DNA of 64,000 nt from JAXGXT01 sp040772665 (lineage in GTDB: Bacteria > Bacillota > Clostridia > Lachnospirales > Anaerotignaceae): assembly GCA_040772665.1 (NCBI GenBank), contig JAXGXT010000001.1, forward strand, positions 186,001-250,000. The letters run 5' to 3'. The notes under the pieces are model-generated. The model did no database searches and was not told where the DNA came from. It saw only the letters and a list, made by a program, of their open reading frames with translations. The position numbers and the translations under genes are program-made. Positions 51,288 to 60,192 of the stretch are shown piece by piece; the first letter of the stretch is position 1, and the number at the start of each line of letters is the position of its first letter.

Positions 51288-52847
51288 GTGGAAAAAGTTA
51301 GGATTTTAACTGCCGAAGAGGCTGCCGCACTTGTTAGGGATAATGACACAATAACAACCAGCGGCTTTGTTAGCTGTTCCAATGCTGAGCATTTAAACAA
51401 AGCATTGGAAAAAAGGTTTTTGGAAACAGGTTCTCCTAAAAATCTTACTCTCATATATGCATCTTCCCAAGGAGGAACAAAAGACGGCAGAGGGGCAGAC
51501 AGATATGCGCATAAAGGCTTGTTAAAAAGAGTGATAGCCGGACACTTTAACACAGCTCCCTCTATAGGCAAGCTTGCCGTAGATAACGAAATTGAGGCTT
51601 ACAACATCCCTCAAGGCACGCTTTTAAACATCTTTAGAGATACAGCAGCAAAAAAACCCGGCACAATCACAACCGTAGGTCTTAAAACCTTTGCCGACCC
51701 AAGAAACGGCGGCGGAAAAGTCAATTCAAAAACAACAGATGATTTAGGGAAAATAATTAACATCGACGGCAAAGACGTGATTTTTTATAAAAACATACCC
51801 ATGGACGTTGCTTTTATAAGGGGTACATATGCAGACGAATACGGAAACATTACTTTTGAAAAAGAAGTAACTCCCCTTGAGGGCACTTCAACTGCCCAAG
51901 CAGTTGTTAACAGCGGCGGCAAGGTTATTGTTCAGGTTGAAAGAGTTGTAAAAGCAGGAACTCTTGACCCTAAACTTGTAAAAATACCTGGAATTTATGT
52001 TTACGCAGTTGTTGTCTGCGATGATAAAAAAGACCATGAGCAATGTTTGGATTGGGATTATGACCCTTGCCTTACAGGTGAAAGACGTGCCGTTACGGAG
52101 GCGGTGCCGGCAGTTGCCTTAAGTGCAAAAAAAGTTATAGGAAGAAGAGCAGCTATGGAGCTTAGGCCAAACACAGTTGTAAACCTTGGAATAGGCGCAC
52201 CTGAATATGTGGCGGCAGTTGCAGGTGAAGAAGGAATCGGAGACTATATGACCCTAACTGTGGAATCAGGGCCTATAGGCGGCATACCACAGGGAGGAAA
52301 AAGATTTGGTTCAAGCCTTAACCCTGATTGCCTTATGGATCAGCCTTACCAGTTTGACTTTTATGACGGCGGCGGTTTGGATTATGCCTTTTTAGGTCTT
52401 GCTCAAGCAGACGAAGCGGGAAATATTAATGTCAGCCGCTTTGGCTCAAGGCTTGCCGGCTGCGGAGGGTTTATAAACATTACTCAAAATGCCAAAAATG
52501 TTATCTTTTGCGGAACATTTACCTCAGGAGGACTAAAGGTTGACTTTAGTGACGGTAAATTACACATTGCACAAGAAGGCAGAGAGAAAAAGTTCCTTAA
52601 AAATGTAGAGCAGATAACCTTCAGCGGTGATTTTGCAAAAGAAAAAGGACAGTCAATTCTTTATATCACGGAGAGAGCAGTTTTTAAATTAGAAAAAGAC
52701 GGTGTCTATTTAATTGAAATAGCACCGGGAGTTAACCTTGAGAAGGACATTTTTGCACAGATGAATTTCCTTCCGAAAATGAACAAGGTTAAAACTATGG
52801 ATGCTTCAATATTTAAAGATGAAAAAATGATAAAGAAAAATGTTTAA
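51288..52847 (+). CDS. pct: Propionate/lactate CoA-transferase
   Basis: This enzyme moves CoA from acetyl- or propionyl-CoA to lactate, giving lactoyl-CoA. The 519-residue product starts with GTG (EKVRILTAEEAAALVRDND) seven bases after AAGGAGG; the open frame extends further upstream without an SD. It contains NITFEKEVTPLEGTS, PGIYVYAVVV and the catalytic Glu in TVESGPIGGIP (about residue 326). It looks full length and very close to the Pct of A. propionicum as I remember it. It opens the lactate cluster. Confidence 0.93.
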   Translation: MEKVRILTAEEAAALVRDNDTITTSGFVSCSNAEHLNKALEKRFLETGSPKNLTLIYASSQGGTKDGRGADRYAHKGLLKRVIAGHFNTAPSIGKLAVDNEIEAYNIPQGTLLNIFRDTAAKKPGTITTVGLKTFADPRNGGGKVNSKTTDDLGKIINIDGKDVIFYKNIPMDVAFIRGTYADEYGNITFEKEVTPLEGTSTAQAVVNSGGKVIVQVERVVKAGTLDPKLVKIPGIYVYAVVVCDDKKDHEQCLDWDYDPCLTGERRAVTEAVPAVALSAKKVIGRRAAMELRPNTVVNLGIGAPEYVAAVAGEEGIGDYMTLTVESGPIGGIPQGGKRFGSSLNPDCLMDQPYQFDFYDGGGLDYAFLGLAQADEAGNINVSRFGSRLAGCGGFINITQNAKNVIFCGTFTSGGLKVDFSDGKLHIAQEGREKKFLKNVEQITFSGDFAKEKGQSILYITERAVFKLEKDGVYLIEIAPGVNLEKDIFAQMNFLPKMNKVKTMDASIFKDEKMIKKNV

Positions 52848-52868
52848 TTTAAGAAAGGATATGATTAT

Positions 52869-53285
52869 ATGAAACCAATGAGAATGCACCACGTAGGAGT
52901 AGTTGTTCCAACAATCGAAACAGCAAAAGAATTTATGGATATTTTCGGCTTAGAAACTGATTATTCAGGATATGTAGAGGCTTATAAAGCTGATTTGATT
53001 TTTACTAAATACACAGATAAAGACAGCCCAATTGAATTTATAATACCAAGCAAAGAAAGCGTTTTAGCTAAATTTAACGACGGAAAAGGCGGAATACACC
53101 ATGTTGCCTATGAAGTTGAAGATGTGGAAGCAGTAAGAAAAGAGTATGAAGCTAAAGGCATGGGTATGCTTGAGAAAGAAGCTGTTGTAGGCACAGACGA
53201 CATAATTGTTAATTTCTTAAGACCTAAATATTCAAAGGGAATCCTTGTTGAATTTGTTCAGACAGTAGGCCCAATCAAAAGATAA
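52869..53285 (+). CDS. VOC-fold protein, methylmalonyl-CoA epimerase-like
   Basis: This 138-residue protein is a two-module VOC protein with a complete metal-site pattern: His8 (MHHVGVVVP), Glu56 (SPIEFI), His78 (GGIHHVAYEV) and Glu128 (ILVEFVQ), as in methylmalonyl-CoA epimerases. It is placed 21 bp after pct and 44 bp before lcdA. The lactoyl-CoA dehydratase uses the R form, so this gene is a good candidate for a lactoyl-CoA epimerase. That role is inference; methylmalonyl-CoA or glyoxalase-type substrates remain possible. Confidence 0.82.
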   Translation: MKPMRMHHVGVVVPTIETAKEFMDIFGLETDYSGYVEAYKADLIFTKYTDKDSPIEFIIPSKESVLAKFNDGKGGIHHVAYEVEDVEAVRKEYEAKGMGMLEKEAVVGTDDIIVNFLRPKYSKGILVEFVQTVGPIKR

Positions 53286-53329
53286 TTTTTGAAAAATCCA
53301 GTTCTATTTTATGAAAGCGAGGGTTTTAA

Positions 53330-54580
53330 ATGAGTGATACAAGCACCATGAAAGCAAAAGAGCTTCTTGCATATTATCAGGCAAAGCTTGACGAAGAAGC
53401 TCGTGAAGCAAAAAAAGAAGGAAGATTGGTTTGTTGGTCAGCATCAGTTGCTCCTCCCGAATTTTGTGTGGCAATGGATATTGCTATGGTTTATCCAGAA
53501 ACACACTCTGCAGGTATAGGGGCAAGAAAGGGAGCTTTAGACATGCTTGCCGTTGCTGAACAAAAAGGTTATTCCCTTGATATTTGCTCCTACGCAAGAG
53601 TAAACTTAGGATATATGGAACTTTTAAAAGAGCAGGCTCTTACAGGCAAAACACCTGAGCTTCTTGAAAATTCTCCTGCCGCAAAGGTTCCTCTTCCCGA
53701 CCTTGTTATTACATGCAACAACATCTGCAACACTCTTCTTAAATGGTATGAAAACTTGGCAAAGGAACTTAATATACCTTGTATAGTAATTGACGTTCCT
53801 TTTAACCATACAATGCCCATACCTCAGTATGCAAAAGATTATATTACAGGCCAGTTTAAATATGCCATTAAACAACTGGAAAAAATCTGCAACAAGCCTT
53901 TTGACTATGATAAATTTCAAAAAGTTCAAGAACAGACACAGCGTTCCGTTGCTCAGTGGAACAGGGTTGCCGCACTTTCTTCACATAAGCCCTCTCCTTT
54001 AAACTGCTTTGATCTATTTAACTATATGGCTTTAATAGTTTGTGCAAGAAGCAGAAGCTATGCTGAAGAAACCTTTAAAAAGTTTGCAGACGAACTTGAA
54101 GAAAACCTTGCAAACGGCATCTATGCATTTAAAGGCAAAGAAAAAACAAGAGTTGCTTGGGAAGGAATTGCTGTTTGGCCTCATCTTGGTCACACTTTCA
54201 AATCCTTGAAAAACTTAGATTCTATTATGACCGGTTCAGCTTATCCGGGGCTATGGAACCTTACATATACACCAGGAGATTTCAGCTCCATGGCGGAAGC
54301 ATACACAAGAATATACATAAACACCTGCCTTGACAATAAAATTAAGGTTCTATATGATATTGTAACAGAAGGGAAATGTGACGGTGTTGTGTATCACTTA
54401 AACAGAAGCTGTAAACTTATGAGCTTTTTAAATGTTGAAACAGCAAATATTTTACAGGAAAAAACAGGACTTCCTTATGTAAGCTTTGACGGCGACCAGA
54501 CAGACCCAAGAAACTTTGCACCTGCACAGTTTGACACAAGGGTTCAGGCACTTTCCGAAACAATGGAAATGAAGTTATAA
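53330..54580 (+). CDS. lcdA: Lactoyl-CoA dehydratase subunit alpha (2-hydroxyacyl-CoA dehydratase)
   Basis: LcdAB removes water from (R)-lactoyl-CoA to give acryloyl-CoA by a radical mechanism started by an ATP-driven one-electron activator. The 416-residue product has VCWSASVAPPEFC, DLVITCNNICNTLLKWYENL and YHLNRSCKLMSFLNVET, the cysteines that bind its [4Fe-4S] cluster. The match to LcdA of A. propionicum, as I remember it, runs along the whole length. The activator gene is not in the window. Confidence 0.9.
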   Translation: MSDTSTMKAKELLAYYQAKLDEEAREAKKEGRLVCWSASVAPPEFCVAMDIAMVYPETHSAGIGARKGALDMLAVAEQKGYSLDICSYARVNLGYMELLKEQALTGKTPELLENSPAAKVPLPDLVITCNNICNTLLKWYENLAKELNIPCIVIDVPFNHTMPIPQYAKDYITGQFKYAIKQLEKICNKPFDYDKFQKVQEQTQRSVAQWNRVAALSSHKPSPLNCFDLFNYMALIVCARSRSYAEETFKKFADELEENLANGIYAFKGKEKTRVAWEGIAVWPHLGHTFKSLKNLDSIMTGSAYPGLWNLTYTPGDFSSMAEAYTRIYINTCLDNKIKVLYDIVTEGKCDGVVYHLNRSCKLMSFLNVETANILQEKTGLPYVSFDGDQTDPRNFAPAQFDTRVQALSETMEMKL

Positions 54581-54593
54581 GGAGGAAAAATAA

Positions 54594-55715
54594 ATGAGCA
54601 GAATTGATGAAATATTAAAAGAGCTTGAACATGTGTCAGAAAATCCCAAAGAAGCCGTAGAAGCGTTTAAAAAGGAAACAGGTAAAGGCGCTGTAGGCAT
54701 TATGCCTGTATACTCCCCTGAAGAACTTGTTCATGCGGCAGGCTATCTTCCGGTAGGAATTTGGGGTGGTCAAAAAACTGTATCAAAAGCAAGAGCATAC
54801 CTTCCTGCATTTGCCTGTTCAATTATGCAAACAGTTATGGAAATGCAAATTGAAGGCGTATATGATGATATGGATGCTATTTTGTTTTCAGTACCATGTG
54901 ATACACTAAAATGTCTTAGCCAAAAATGGAAGGGAAAATCTCCTGTAATAGTTTTTACTCATCCCCAAAACAGAATTATCGAAGAAGCGAATGAGTTTTT
55001 GGCGGAAGAATATAAGCTTATCAGAGGCAAACTTGAAGAAATTTTAAAAGTAAAAATAACAGACGATGCAATAAACAAAAGTATAGATATTTATAACGAA
55101 AACAGAAAGGCAATGAGAGAGTTTTGCGATATTGCGAAACTGTATCCTCAAATTATCGACCCAATAAAAAGGCATGCAGTAATTAAGGCAAGGTTTTTTA
55201 TGGAAAAATCTAAACATACAAAGCTTGTCAGAGAGCTTATTAAAGAAATTTCAAGCCTCCCTGTTGAGAAGTGGACTGGAAAAAAAGTTATATTAACAGG
55301 AATTATGGCAGAGCCAAACGAAGTTCTTGAAATATTAAAAGAAAACTCTTTTGCCGTTGTTGCCGATGACCTGGCTCAAGAGTCAAGACAATATCGTGTT
55401 GATGTTCCTGATGGAAATGACCCTATTTATAGACTTGCAAAATGGTGGCAGGATTTCTATGGTTGTTCACTTGCTACAGATGTGGAGAATAAATACAGAG
55501 GCGAAATGCTGATTAATATGGCAAAAGAACATAATGCCGACGCAGTGGTTGTATGCATGATGAAATTCTGCGACCCTGAAGAGTTCGATTACCCTATTTA
55601 TTATCAGCAGTTTGAGGATGCAGGCATTCGCAACCTTTACATAGAAATTGATTTGGAAACCACCAGCTTTGAGCAAGTAAAAACAAGAGTTCAAAGCTTC
55701 AGTGAAATGCTTTAA
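54594..55715 (+). CDS. lcdB: Lactoyl-CoA dehydratase subunit beta (2-hydroxyacyl-CoA dehydratase)
   Basis: This 373-residue partner of LcdA has GAVGIMPVYSPEELVHAAGY, LPAFACSIMQ, FSVPCDTLKCLSQKWKG and MMKFCDPEEFDYPIYY, with the cluster cysteines. It follows lcdA by 13 bp with SD AAGGAGG. The strong resemblance, from memory, to A. propionicum LcdB makes lactoyl-CoA the likely substrate; other 2-hydroxyacyl-CoAs cannot be excluded. Confidence 0.9.
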   Translation: MSRIDEILKELEHVSENPKEAVEAFKKETGKGAVGIMPVYSPEELVHAAGYLPVGIWGGQKTVSKARAYLPAFACSIMQTVMEMQIEGVYDDMDAILFSVPCDTLKCLSQKWKGKSPVIVFTHPQNRIIEEANEFLAEEYKLIRGKLEEILKVKITDDAINKSIDIYNENRKAMREFCDIAKLYPQIIDPIKRHAVIKARFFMEKSKHTKLVRELIKEISSLPVEKWTGKKVILTGIMAEPNEVLEILKENSFAVVADDLAQESRQYRVDVPDGNDPIYRLAKWWQDFYGCSLATDVENKYRGEMLINMAKEHNADAVVVCMMKFCDPEEFDYPIYYQQFEDAGIRNLYIEIDLETTSFEQVKTRVQSFSEML

Positions 55716-55757
55716 GTTTTATACTGTTATATTTCGTAACTTTCCCTTTTTAATGCT

Positions 55758-55807
55758 GCCGCTTTTAAACCATATAAAATTACATATATTTTAAAAGCGG
55801 CTTTTTC
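55758..55807 (+). terminator. Terminator/attenuator between lcdB and lctP
   Basis: GCCGCTTTTAAA / TTTAAAAGCGGC is a perfect 12-bp stem followed by TTTTTCC. It lies before the lctP SD and would lower lctP expression relative to the enzymes unless read through. Confidence 0.8.
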
Positions 55808-55833
55808 CTATTAAGTTTCCAAGGAGGGTATTT

Positions 55834-57336
55834 ATGAGTTTATTAGATTTATTTTTAGCTATAACACCGCTGTTGGTGGTTGTAGTGGGTATAGTTGGTT
55901 TTAAGAAACCTGCTATGTGGGTTTCCCTTGCAGCACTTATTTATGGATTTATTTTATCTGTTTTTTATTTTAATCTTGGTCAATCTTCAGCAGTAACTCA
56001 AACCACAAACGGTATCATCAGCGGTACAAAAATGGTATTTATGATTTGGGCAGCATTTTTAATTATGAACATGCTTATACGAACAGGCGCCATGGATAAA
56101 ATTAAGGAAGTTTTAGCGGATTTAACAAACGACAAAAGAAAACAAGTTATTATTGTTGCCTTTTGCTTCGGAGGTTTCCTTGAGGGTGTTGCAGGCGCCG
56201 GAACACCTGCTGCAATTGCGGCTCCTTTTCTTGTGGCACTTGGAATGACGGCTATAGACGCCGCTGCTGCCGCTCTTATCTTTAACGGAATAGCCGCTTC
56301 ATTAGGTGCGGCAGGTCTTACAACAATCGGCGGCTTTGCAGCATTTTTAGAGCCTGGTCTTGTTAATGAGCTTGATATAGGCATGGTTACAGGCTGTATT
56401 CACTTTTTTGGTGCTCTTGTTGCCCCTCTTATTGTTATGTATGTACTTTATGGAAAAAAAGGTTTCACAAAAGACATCGTTGCTTTCTCAATTTTCACAG
56501 GTTTCTTCTATGGAATTTCTCTTGTACTGGTTGGAACCTTTGTCGGTGCTGCTTTCCCTACAATAGTGGCAGGTGTTGTGTCTCTTATTGCTTCAATTAT
56601 TTACGTGAAAGTTTTCGACAAAAAAACTGTAATTCCCGAAGAATTTGTTTTCACAATAGACAGTTCTTTAAGAAAAGCGGACATGAAACCCCTTACAGCT
56701 CTTTCGTCTTATCTTTTACTTTTAGTAATACTTCCGATTGTAAGGTTTTTTGCTCCTGACTGGTTTATAGGTTTAGGTTTCTCGGTTTGGATAGGTCTTA
56801 CAATTATGTTTGTATGTTTCCTTGGTTCCATTATCCTTAAATCAACCTCTCAAATGCCTTCTTACATGTGGGTATCTTTTAAAAGTGTTATAAGCGCCCT
56901 TGTAGCCATGGCATCTTTAACGGCTTTGGCTAACCTTATGCAAAGTGCGGGAATGCTTACTTTAATTGCAACAGCACTTACAAGTGTGGTTGGACCTTTC
57001 TATCCTGCAGTTGCTGTAATTATAGGTTCTTTAGGCTCTTTTGTTACAGGAACAACAACAGGCTCAAACATTATGTTTGCACCTATGCACTATGAAGCAA
57101 GCAAACTGCTTGGAATTTCCACTCCTGTTGTGTTTGCAGCAAGCAGCACAGGAGGTGCTTTGGGTAATATGATTTGTACAAACAATGTTGTTGCCGTTTG
57201 CACAACTGTAAATATACAAAAAGATGAAGGCTTTGTTATGGTAAAAGTATTTAAACCCATCTGTATTTTATGGGCTTTGTACGGAACCTTAGCAATGATT
57301 TATACATATTTAATCTTCCCTACTCTGGGAATGTAA
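55834..57336 (+). CDS. lctP: L-lactate permease (LctP family)
   Basis: This 500-residue membrane protein has about 12-14 segments. The family motif FGGFLEGVAGAGTPAAIAAP and the later TGTTTGSNIMFAPMHYEASK are clear. It takes up lactate (and often glycolate) with protons. AAGGAGGG precedes the ATG. Its location right after lcdB strongly supports lactate as the substrate of the whole cluster. Confidence 0.92.
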   Translation: MSLLDLFLAITPLLVVVVGIVGFKKPAMWVSLAALIYGFILSVFYFNLGQSSAVTQTTNGIISGTKMVFMIWAAFLIMNMLIRTGAMDKIKEVLADLTNDKRKQVIIVAFCFGGFLEGVAGAGTPAAIAAPFLVALGMTAIDAAAAALIFNGIAASLGAAGLTTIGGFAAFLEPGLVNELDIGMVTGCIHFFGALVAPLIVMYVLYGKKGFTKDIVAFSIFTGFFYGISLVLVGTFVGAAFPTIVAGVVSLIASIIYVKVFDKKTVIPEEFVFTIDSSLRKADMKPLTALSSYLLLLVILPIVRFFAPDWFIGLGFSVWIGLTIMFVCFLGSIILKSTSQMPSYMWVSFKSVISALVAMASLTALANLMQSAGMLTLIATALTSVVGPFYPAVAVIIGSLGSFVTGTTTGSNIMFAPMHYEASKLLGISTPVVFAASSTGGALGNMICTNNVVAVCTTVNIQKDEGFVMVKVFKPICILWALYGTLAMIYTYLIFPTLGM

Positions 57337-57490
57337 TAACTAAATTTAAGAAAAAGTTCATAGTCTAAGCTATTTAATTAATAATTATACATTTTAGTTA
57401 ATTTAGCCATATTATAAATCATATAATTATGGTATAATGATACAGTAATTCGTTTATAACGGAAACTGCTGTTTCTGTGCTTGTTACGCA

Positions 57491-57651
57491 GATTATACCA
57501 TAAAAGCAAAAGAAAGCGACGGCAAATCCGACATTTTCTTTTGTCAATGAGCGAATAAAACTTGAAAAGTTTATGAGTAGTATAGTCCGCTGTGATAACA
57601 GCGACAGAGCCTTTAGGCTCTTCCACAAATAAATTTGTGGATATTATACCT
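57491..57651 (+). repeat. Single copy of the 152-bp multi-hairpin repeat
   Basis: It starts ATTATACCATAAAAGCAAAA and ends TGTGGATATTATACC, with all five hairpins of the tandem units at 60193 but about ten percent base changes, several of them paired. It lies 155 bp after lctP. Other parts of 57337-57863 hold only the terminator below. Confidence 0.82.
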
Positions 57652-57766
57652 TAAACAAAATCTTTTAGGTTTCATTTGCTTATCAGCAAAGAGAATAATC
57701 CCATAACATCACCTCTTTTTTCTGTCTTTGCGGTATAATGTGTTAAATGTAAACCGATAGGTTTTT

Positions 57767-57810
57767 AAGGGCAAGCAATAAAGTCATACTTTTTTGCTTG
57801 CCCTTTCTTA
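57767..57810 (+). terminator. Strong hairpin upstream of the orphan gene
   Basis: AAGGGCAAGCAA / TTGCTTGCCCTT is a 12-bp perfect stem followed by TCTTAATT. A TATAAT lies at 57734-57739, so a transcript of about 70 nt or an attenuator for the next gene is possible; it may also just end the lctP transcript. Confidence 0.7.
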
Positions 57811-57863
57811 ATTAATTTTTTCGTATTATAATATGCTAAAAACTGAAATAGGAGTGTTTAAAG

Positions 57864-59360
57864 ATGTCCAAGCTTAACTATGCGGCGGTTTTAAAATACT
57901 TTATCTCCATAGCCAATATAAAAACCATGCTAATTGCCAAAGTTGTCGGCTACGATATATCCTATGTAAGCAAATGGTGCAGCAATTCAAACCTTCCTCC
58001 CAAAAGGAATATAGATGGTATAAATAAAAGGCTTTCAGAAAGTATTTCCGCATATCTCATAGAACAAAAACTTGTTTCCAAAGTGGCTGCGGATTTTGAT
58101 AAAAACATTAACGACTTCACAAATAAAGAAGAAGTTAATAATTTAGTTTTAAATATTCTTACAGAAGCCTACAGCCGCTCATATCAATCTTTTTATTCAA
58201 AAAACAGCAAAAAAACAGAATCTCAAGCAGATGTTTTAAATAAAGAAGAAATAATTGCTTCGATTATCGAAAGCATTAACTCTGCAATAAAAACCGCCGC
58301 CAATGAGGTAAATATGATATTTACCTCTGATATTCTTGCTTTGCTTAAAACTGAAGACTCTGAGAGGTTTGATGAGTTTGAGCATTGTAATGTAGCCATA
58401 AATATCTACATAGGTATTGACATGGACGAGTTGGAAAAAGACATTTATGAAGGTTTTAAAAACTTATATAAATTTTTGAATTATAACATAAATGTTTCAT
58501 ATGTGCTTTTTGACAACAAATGTGTTGAAAAACTAAACACCTTTGTCATTAAAGATAATGCCGCCTATATAATTGCAGTAAACAATGAGGGTATTATGGA
58601 AACAGCCGCCGCAATTTATGATAAAGCGGCAGTGAACAGAATCTATAAACTTACCCATAGAAAAATAACCGACAACGATATTTTGCTTAAGCCAAGTGAA
58701 GCTGAAAACCTTGAAAAAGGCGGTTTTAGAACAAAATTTTATACAGCCGCCAACTTTCATTTCTTTTCCTGCAACGGCTTTGAATTTCTTCTTCCCTTTG
58801 ACATTATTGAAAACGGTATAGCAAAAGAAGCAGAAGAACGGTTCGGGAAAAAAATTTCTATATTTGTGCGGATGCTTCAAATAACATGGGAAGAACGGTT
58901 TATTAATGCCAATATGAACTTCTATATGCCAAAATCCAACATACTTAAATATGTTGAAAAAGGCGGAGTATATTACACAGATGTATATTACGAGCTTTCC
59001 GTAGAGCAAAGACAAAGGCATGTAAGAAATATCATAGAATGTATGAGAAAAAACCCTAACATAAACTTATATATTATTGATGATGACGATTTGCATTTGT
59101 CTGAAGACTTTTTTAATATTTCTGTATTCTTTAATGAAAGCAAATTCTTTTTAAAAAAGACAGGCTCTGCTGTTAAAAACAATTCTCCATGGTATTATGT
59201 GTTTGCAAATGATAAAATCAATGAATATTTAAAAATCTTTTTTGAAGAATTAAAAAAAGAGCCTTTTTGCAGACGCTATGACGCAGAAGAAATTGCAGAA
59301 ATTGTGGAAAACAACGAAAAAATGATGCTTAGAATGCTTGAACTTAAAGATATAACTTAA
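57864..59360 (+). CDS. Orphan protein with N-terminal HTH-like region (498 aa)
   Basis: The N-terminus (MSKLNYAAVLKYFISIANIK, then AKVVGYDISYVSKWCSNSNL) resembles a phage-type helix-turn-helix. The middle is helical and Asn/Lys-rich, and residues 250-480 form a mixed alpha/beta region (YFVFAN-like, FYMPKSNILKYVEKGGVYY, LYIIDDDDLHLSEDFF). There are no membrane segments. I do not recognise the family. It lies alone between the lactate cluster and yebC and could be a regulator, but nothing proves it. Confidence 0.7.
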   Translation: MSKLNYAAVLKYFISIANIKTMLIAKVVGYDISYVSKWCSNSNLPPKRNIDGINKRLSESISAYLIEQKLVSKVAADFDKNINDFTNKEEVNNLVLNILTEAYSRSYQSFYSKNSKKTESQADVLNKEEIIASIIESINSAIKTAANEVNMIFTSDILALLKTEDSERFDEFEHCNVAINIYIGIDMDELEKDIYEGFKNLYKFLNYNINVSYVLFDNKCVEKLNTFVIKDNAAYIIAVNNEGIMETAAAIYDKAAVNRIYKLTHRKITDNDILLKPSEAENLEKGGFRTKFYTAANFHFFSCNGFEFLLPFDIIENGIAKEAEERFGKKISIFVRMLQITWEERFINANMNFYMPKSNILKYVEKGGVYYTDVYYELSVEQRQRHVRNIIECMRKNPNINLYIIDDDDLHLSEDFFNISVFFNESKFFLKKTGSAVKNNSPWYYVFANDKINEYLKIFFEELKKEPFCRRYDAEEIAEIVENNEKMMLRMLELKDIT

Positions 59361-59385
59361 CTTAAAATGCCCTATATTCAATAAA

Positions 59386-59430
59386 ATAAACCCTGCAAAC
59401 CAAATAAAACCAAGGTTTGCAGGGTTTTAT
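59386..59430. terminator. Bidirectional terminator
   Basis: AAACCCTGCAAACC / GGTTTGCAGGGTTT is a 14-bp perfect stem with T/A runs, between the orphan gene and yebC, which converge. Confidence 0.9.
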
Positions 59431-59433
59431 TAT

Positions 59434-60162
59434 CTATTCATCCCAGTTGTGGTATACATTTTGCACATCATCTTCTTCATCAAGAAGATCAAGAAGCTTG
59501 TTCATCTTTTTAATATCCTCATCGCTTTTAAGCTCAGTATAGACTTGGGGAATCATTGTTATCTCTGCGGAAACCATAGGTATCCCTGACCCTTCAAGTG
59601 CCTCTCTAACGGTTTCCAAATCTTCAGGCAGTGTTGTAATTTCATAACTGTCTTCCTGTGCAACAAAATCCTCTGCTCCTGCCTCAAGAGCAGTCATCAT
59701 AATTTCATCTTCTTCGGCTTCAACCTCTTCTTTGTCAATTACAATAAGCCCCTTTTCGTCAAACATAAAAGCAACACATCCGCTTGTGCCCATGTTTCCG
59801 CCGCCTTTTGTAAAAGCGTTTCTAACATTTGCCGCCGCTCTGTTTCGGTTGTCAGTAAGGGCCTCAACAATAACAGCAACTCCATTTGGCCCATATCCTT
59901 CATAAACCACTGTTTCATAGTCTACAGAGTTGTCAGCACCGCCTGCTTTTTTAATGCTTCTTTCAATTGTGTCGGTGGGCATATTATTTCTTTTTGCCTT
60001 TGCAATAACATCTCTAAGCTTTCCGTTATTTGCAGGGTCTGTTCCTCCAGACTTAACTGCAACCGCAATTTCTCTTCCAAGCATTGTAAATACCTTGCCC
60101 CTTGCGGCATCATTTTTTTCCTTTTTATGTTTAATATTAGCAAACTTTGAATGTCCTGCCAT
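59434..60162 (-). CDS. yebC: YebC/PmpR family protein
   Basis: This 242-residue protein begins MAGHSKFANIKHKKEKNDAA and has GYGPNGVAVIVEALTDNRNR and VAFMFDEKGLIVI, all family landmarks. Older annotation calls it a transcriptional regulator; recent work links YebC-type proteins to translation of difficult (poly-proline) stretches. It looks complete. The 152-bp repeats start 30 bp upstream of it. Confidence 0.93.
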   Translation of the reverse strand: MAGHSKFANIKHKKEKNDAARGKVFTMLGREIAVAVKSGGTDPANNGKLRDVIAKAKRNNMPTDTIERSIKKAGGADNSVDYETVVYEGYGPNGVAVIVEALTDNRNRAAANVRNAFTKGGGNMGTSGCVAFMFDEKGLIVIDKEEVEAEEDEIMMTALEAGAEDFVAQEDSYEITTLPEDLETVREALEGSGIPMVSAEITMIPQVYTELKSDEDIKKMNKLLDLLDEEDDVQNVYHNWDE

Positions 60163-60192
60163 TTAATTTAACCCCCTTAAATTTATCAAAAA

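Noticed and set aside
57378..57628. ORFs inside the 152-bp repeat (also at 60137-60331 and 60468-60815) with similar translations such as LLSQR and RRFLLLLWYN
   Set aside because: The likeness comes from the DNA repeat itself; the frames have differing starts and ends, no good SD, and cross hairpins.
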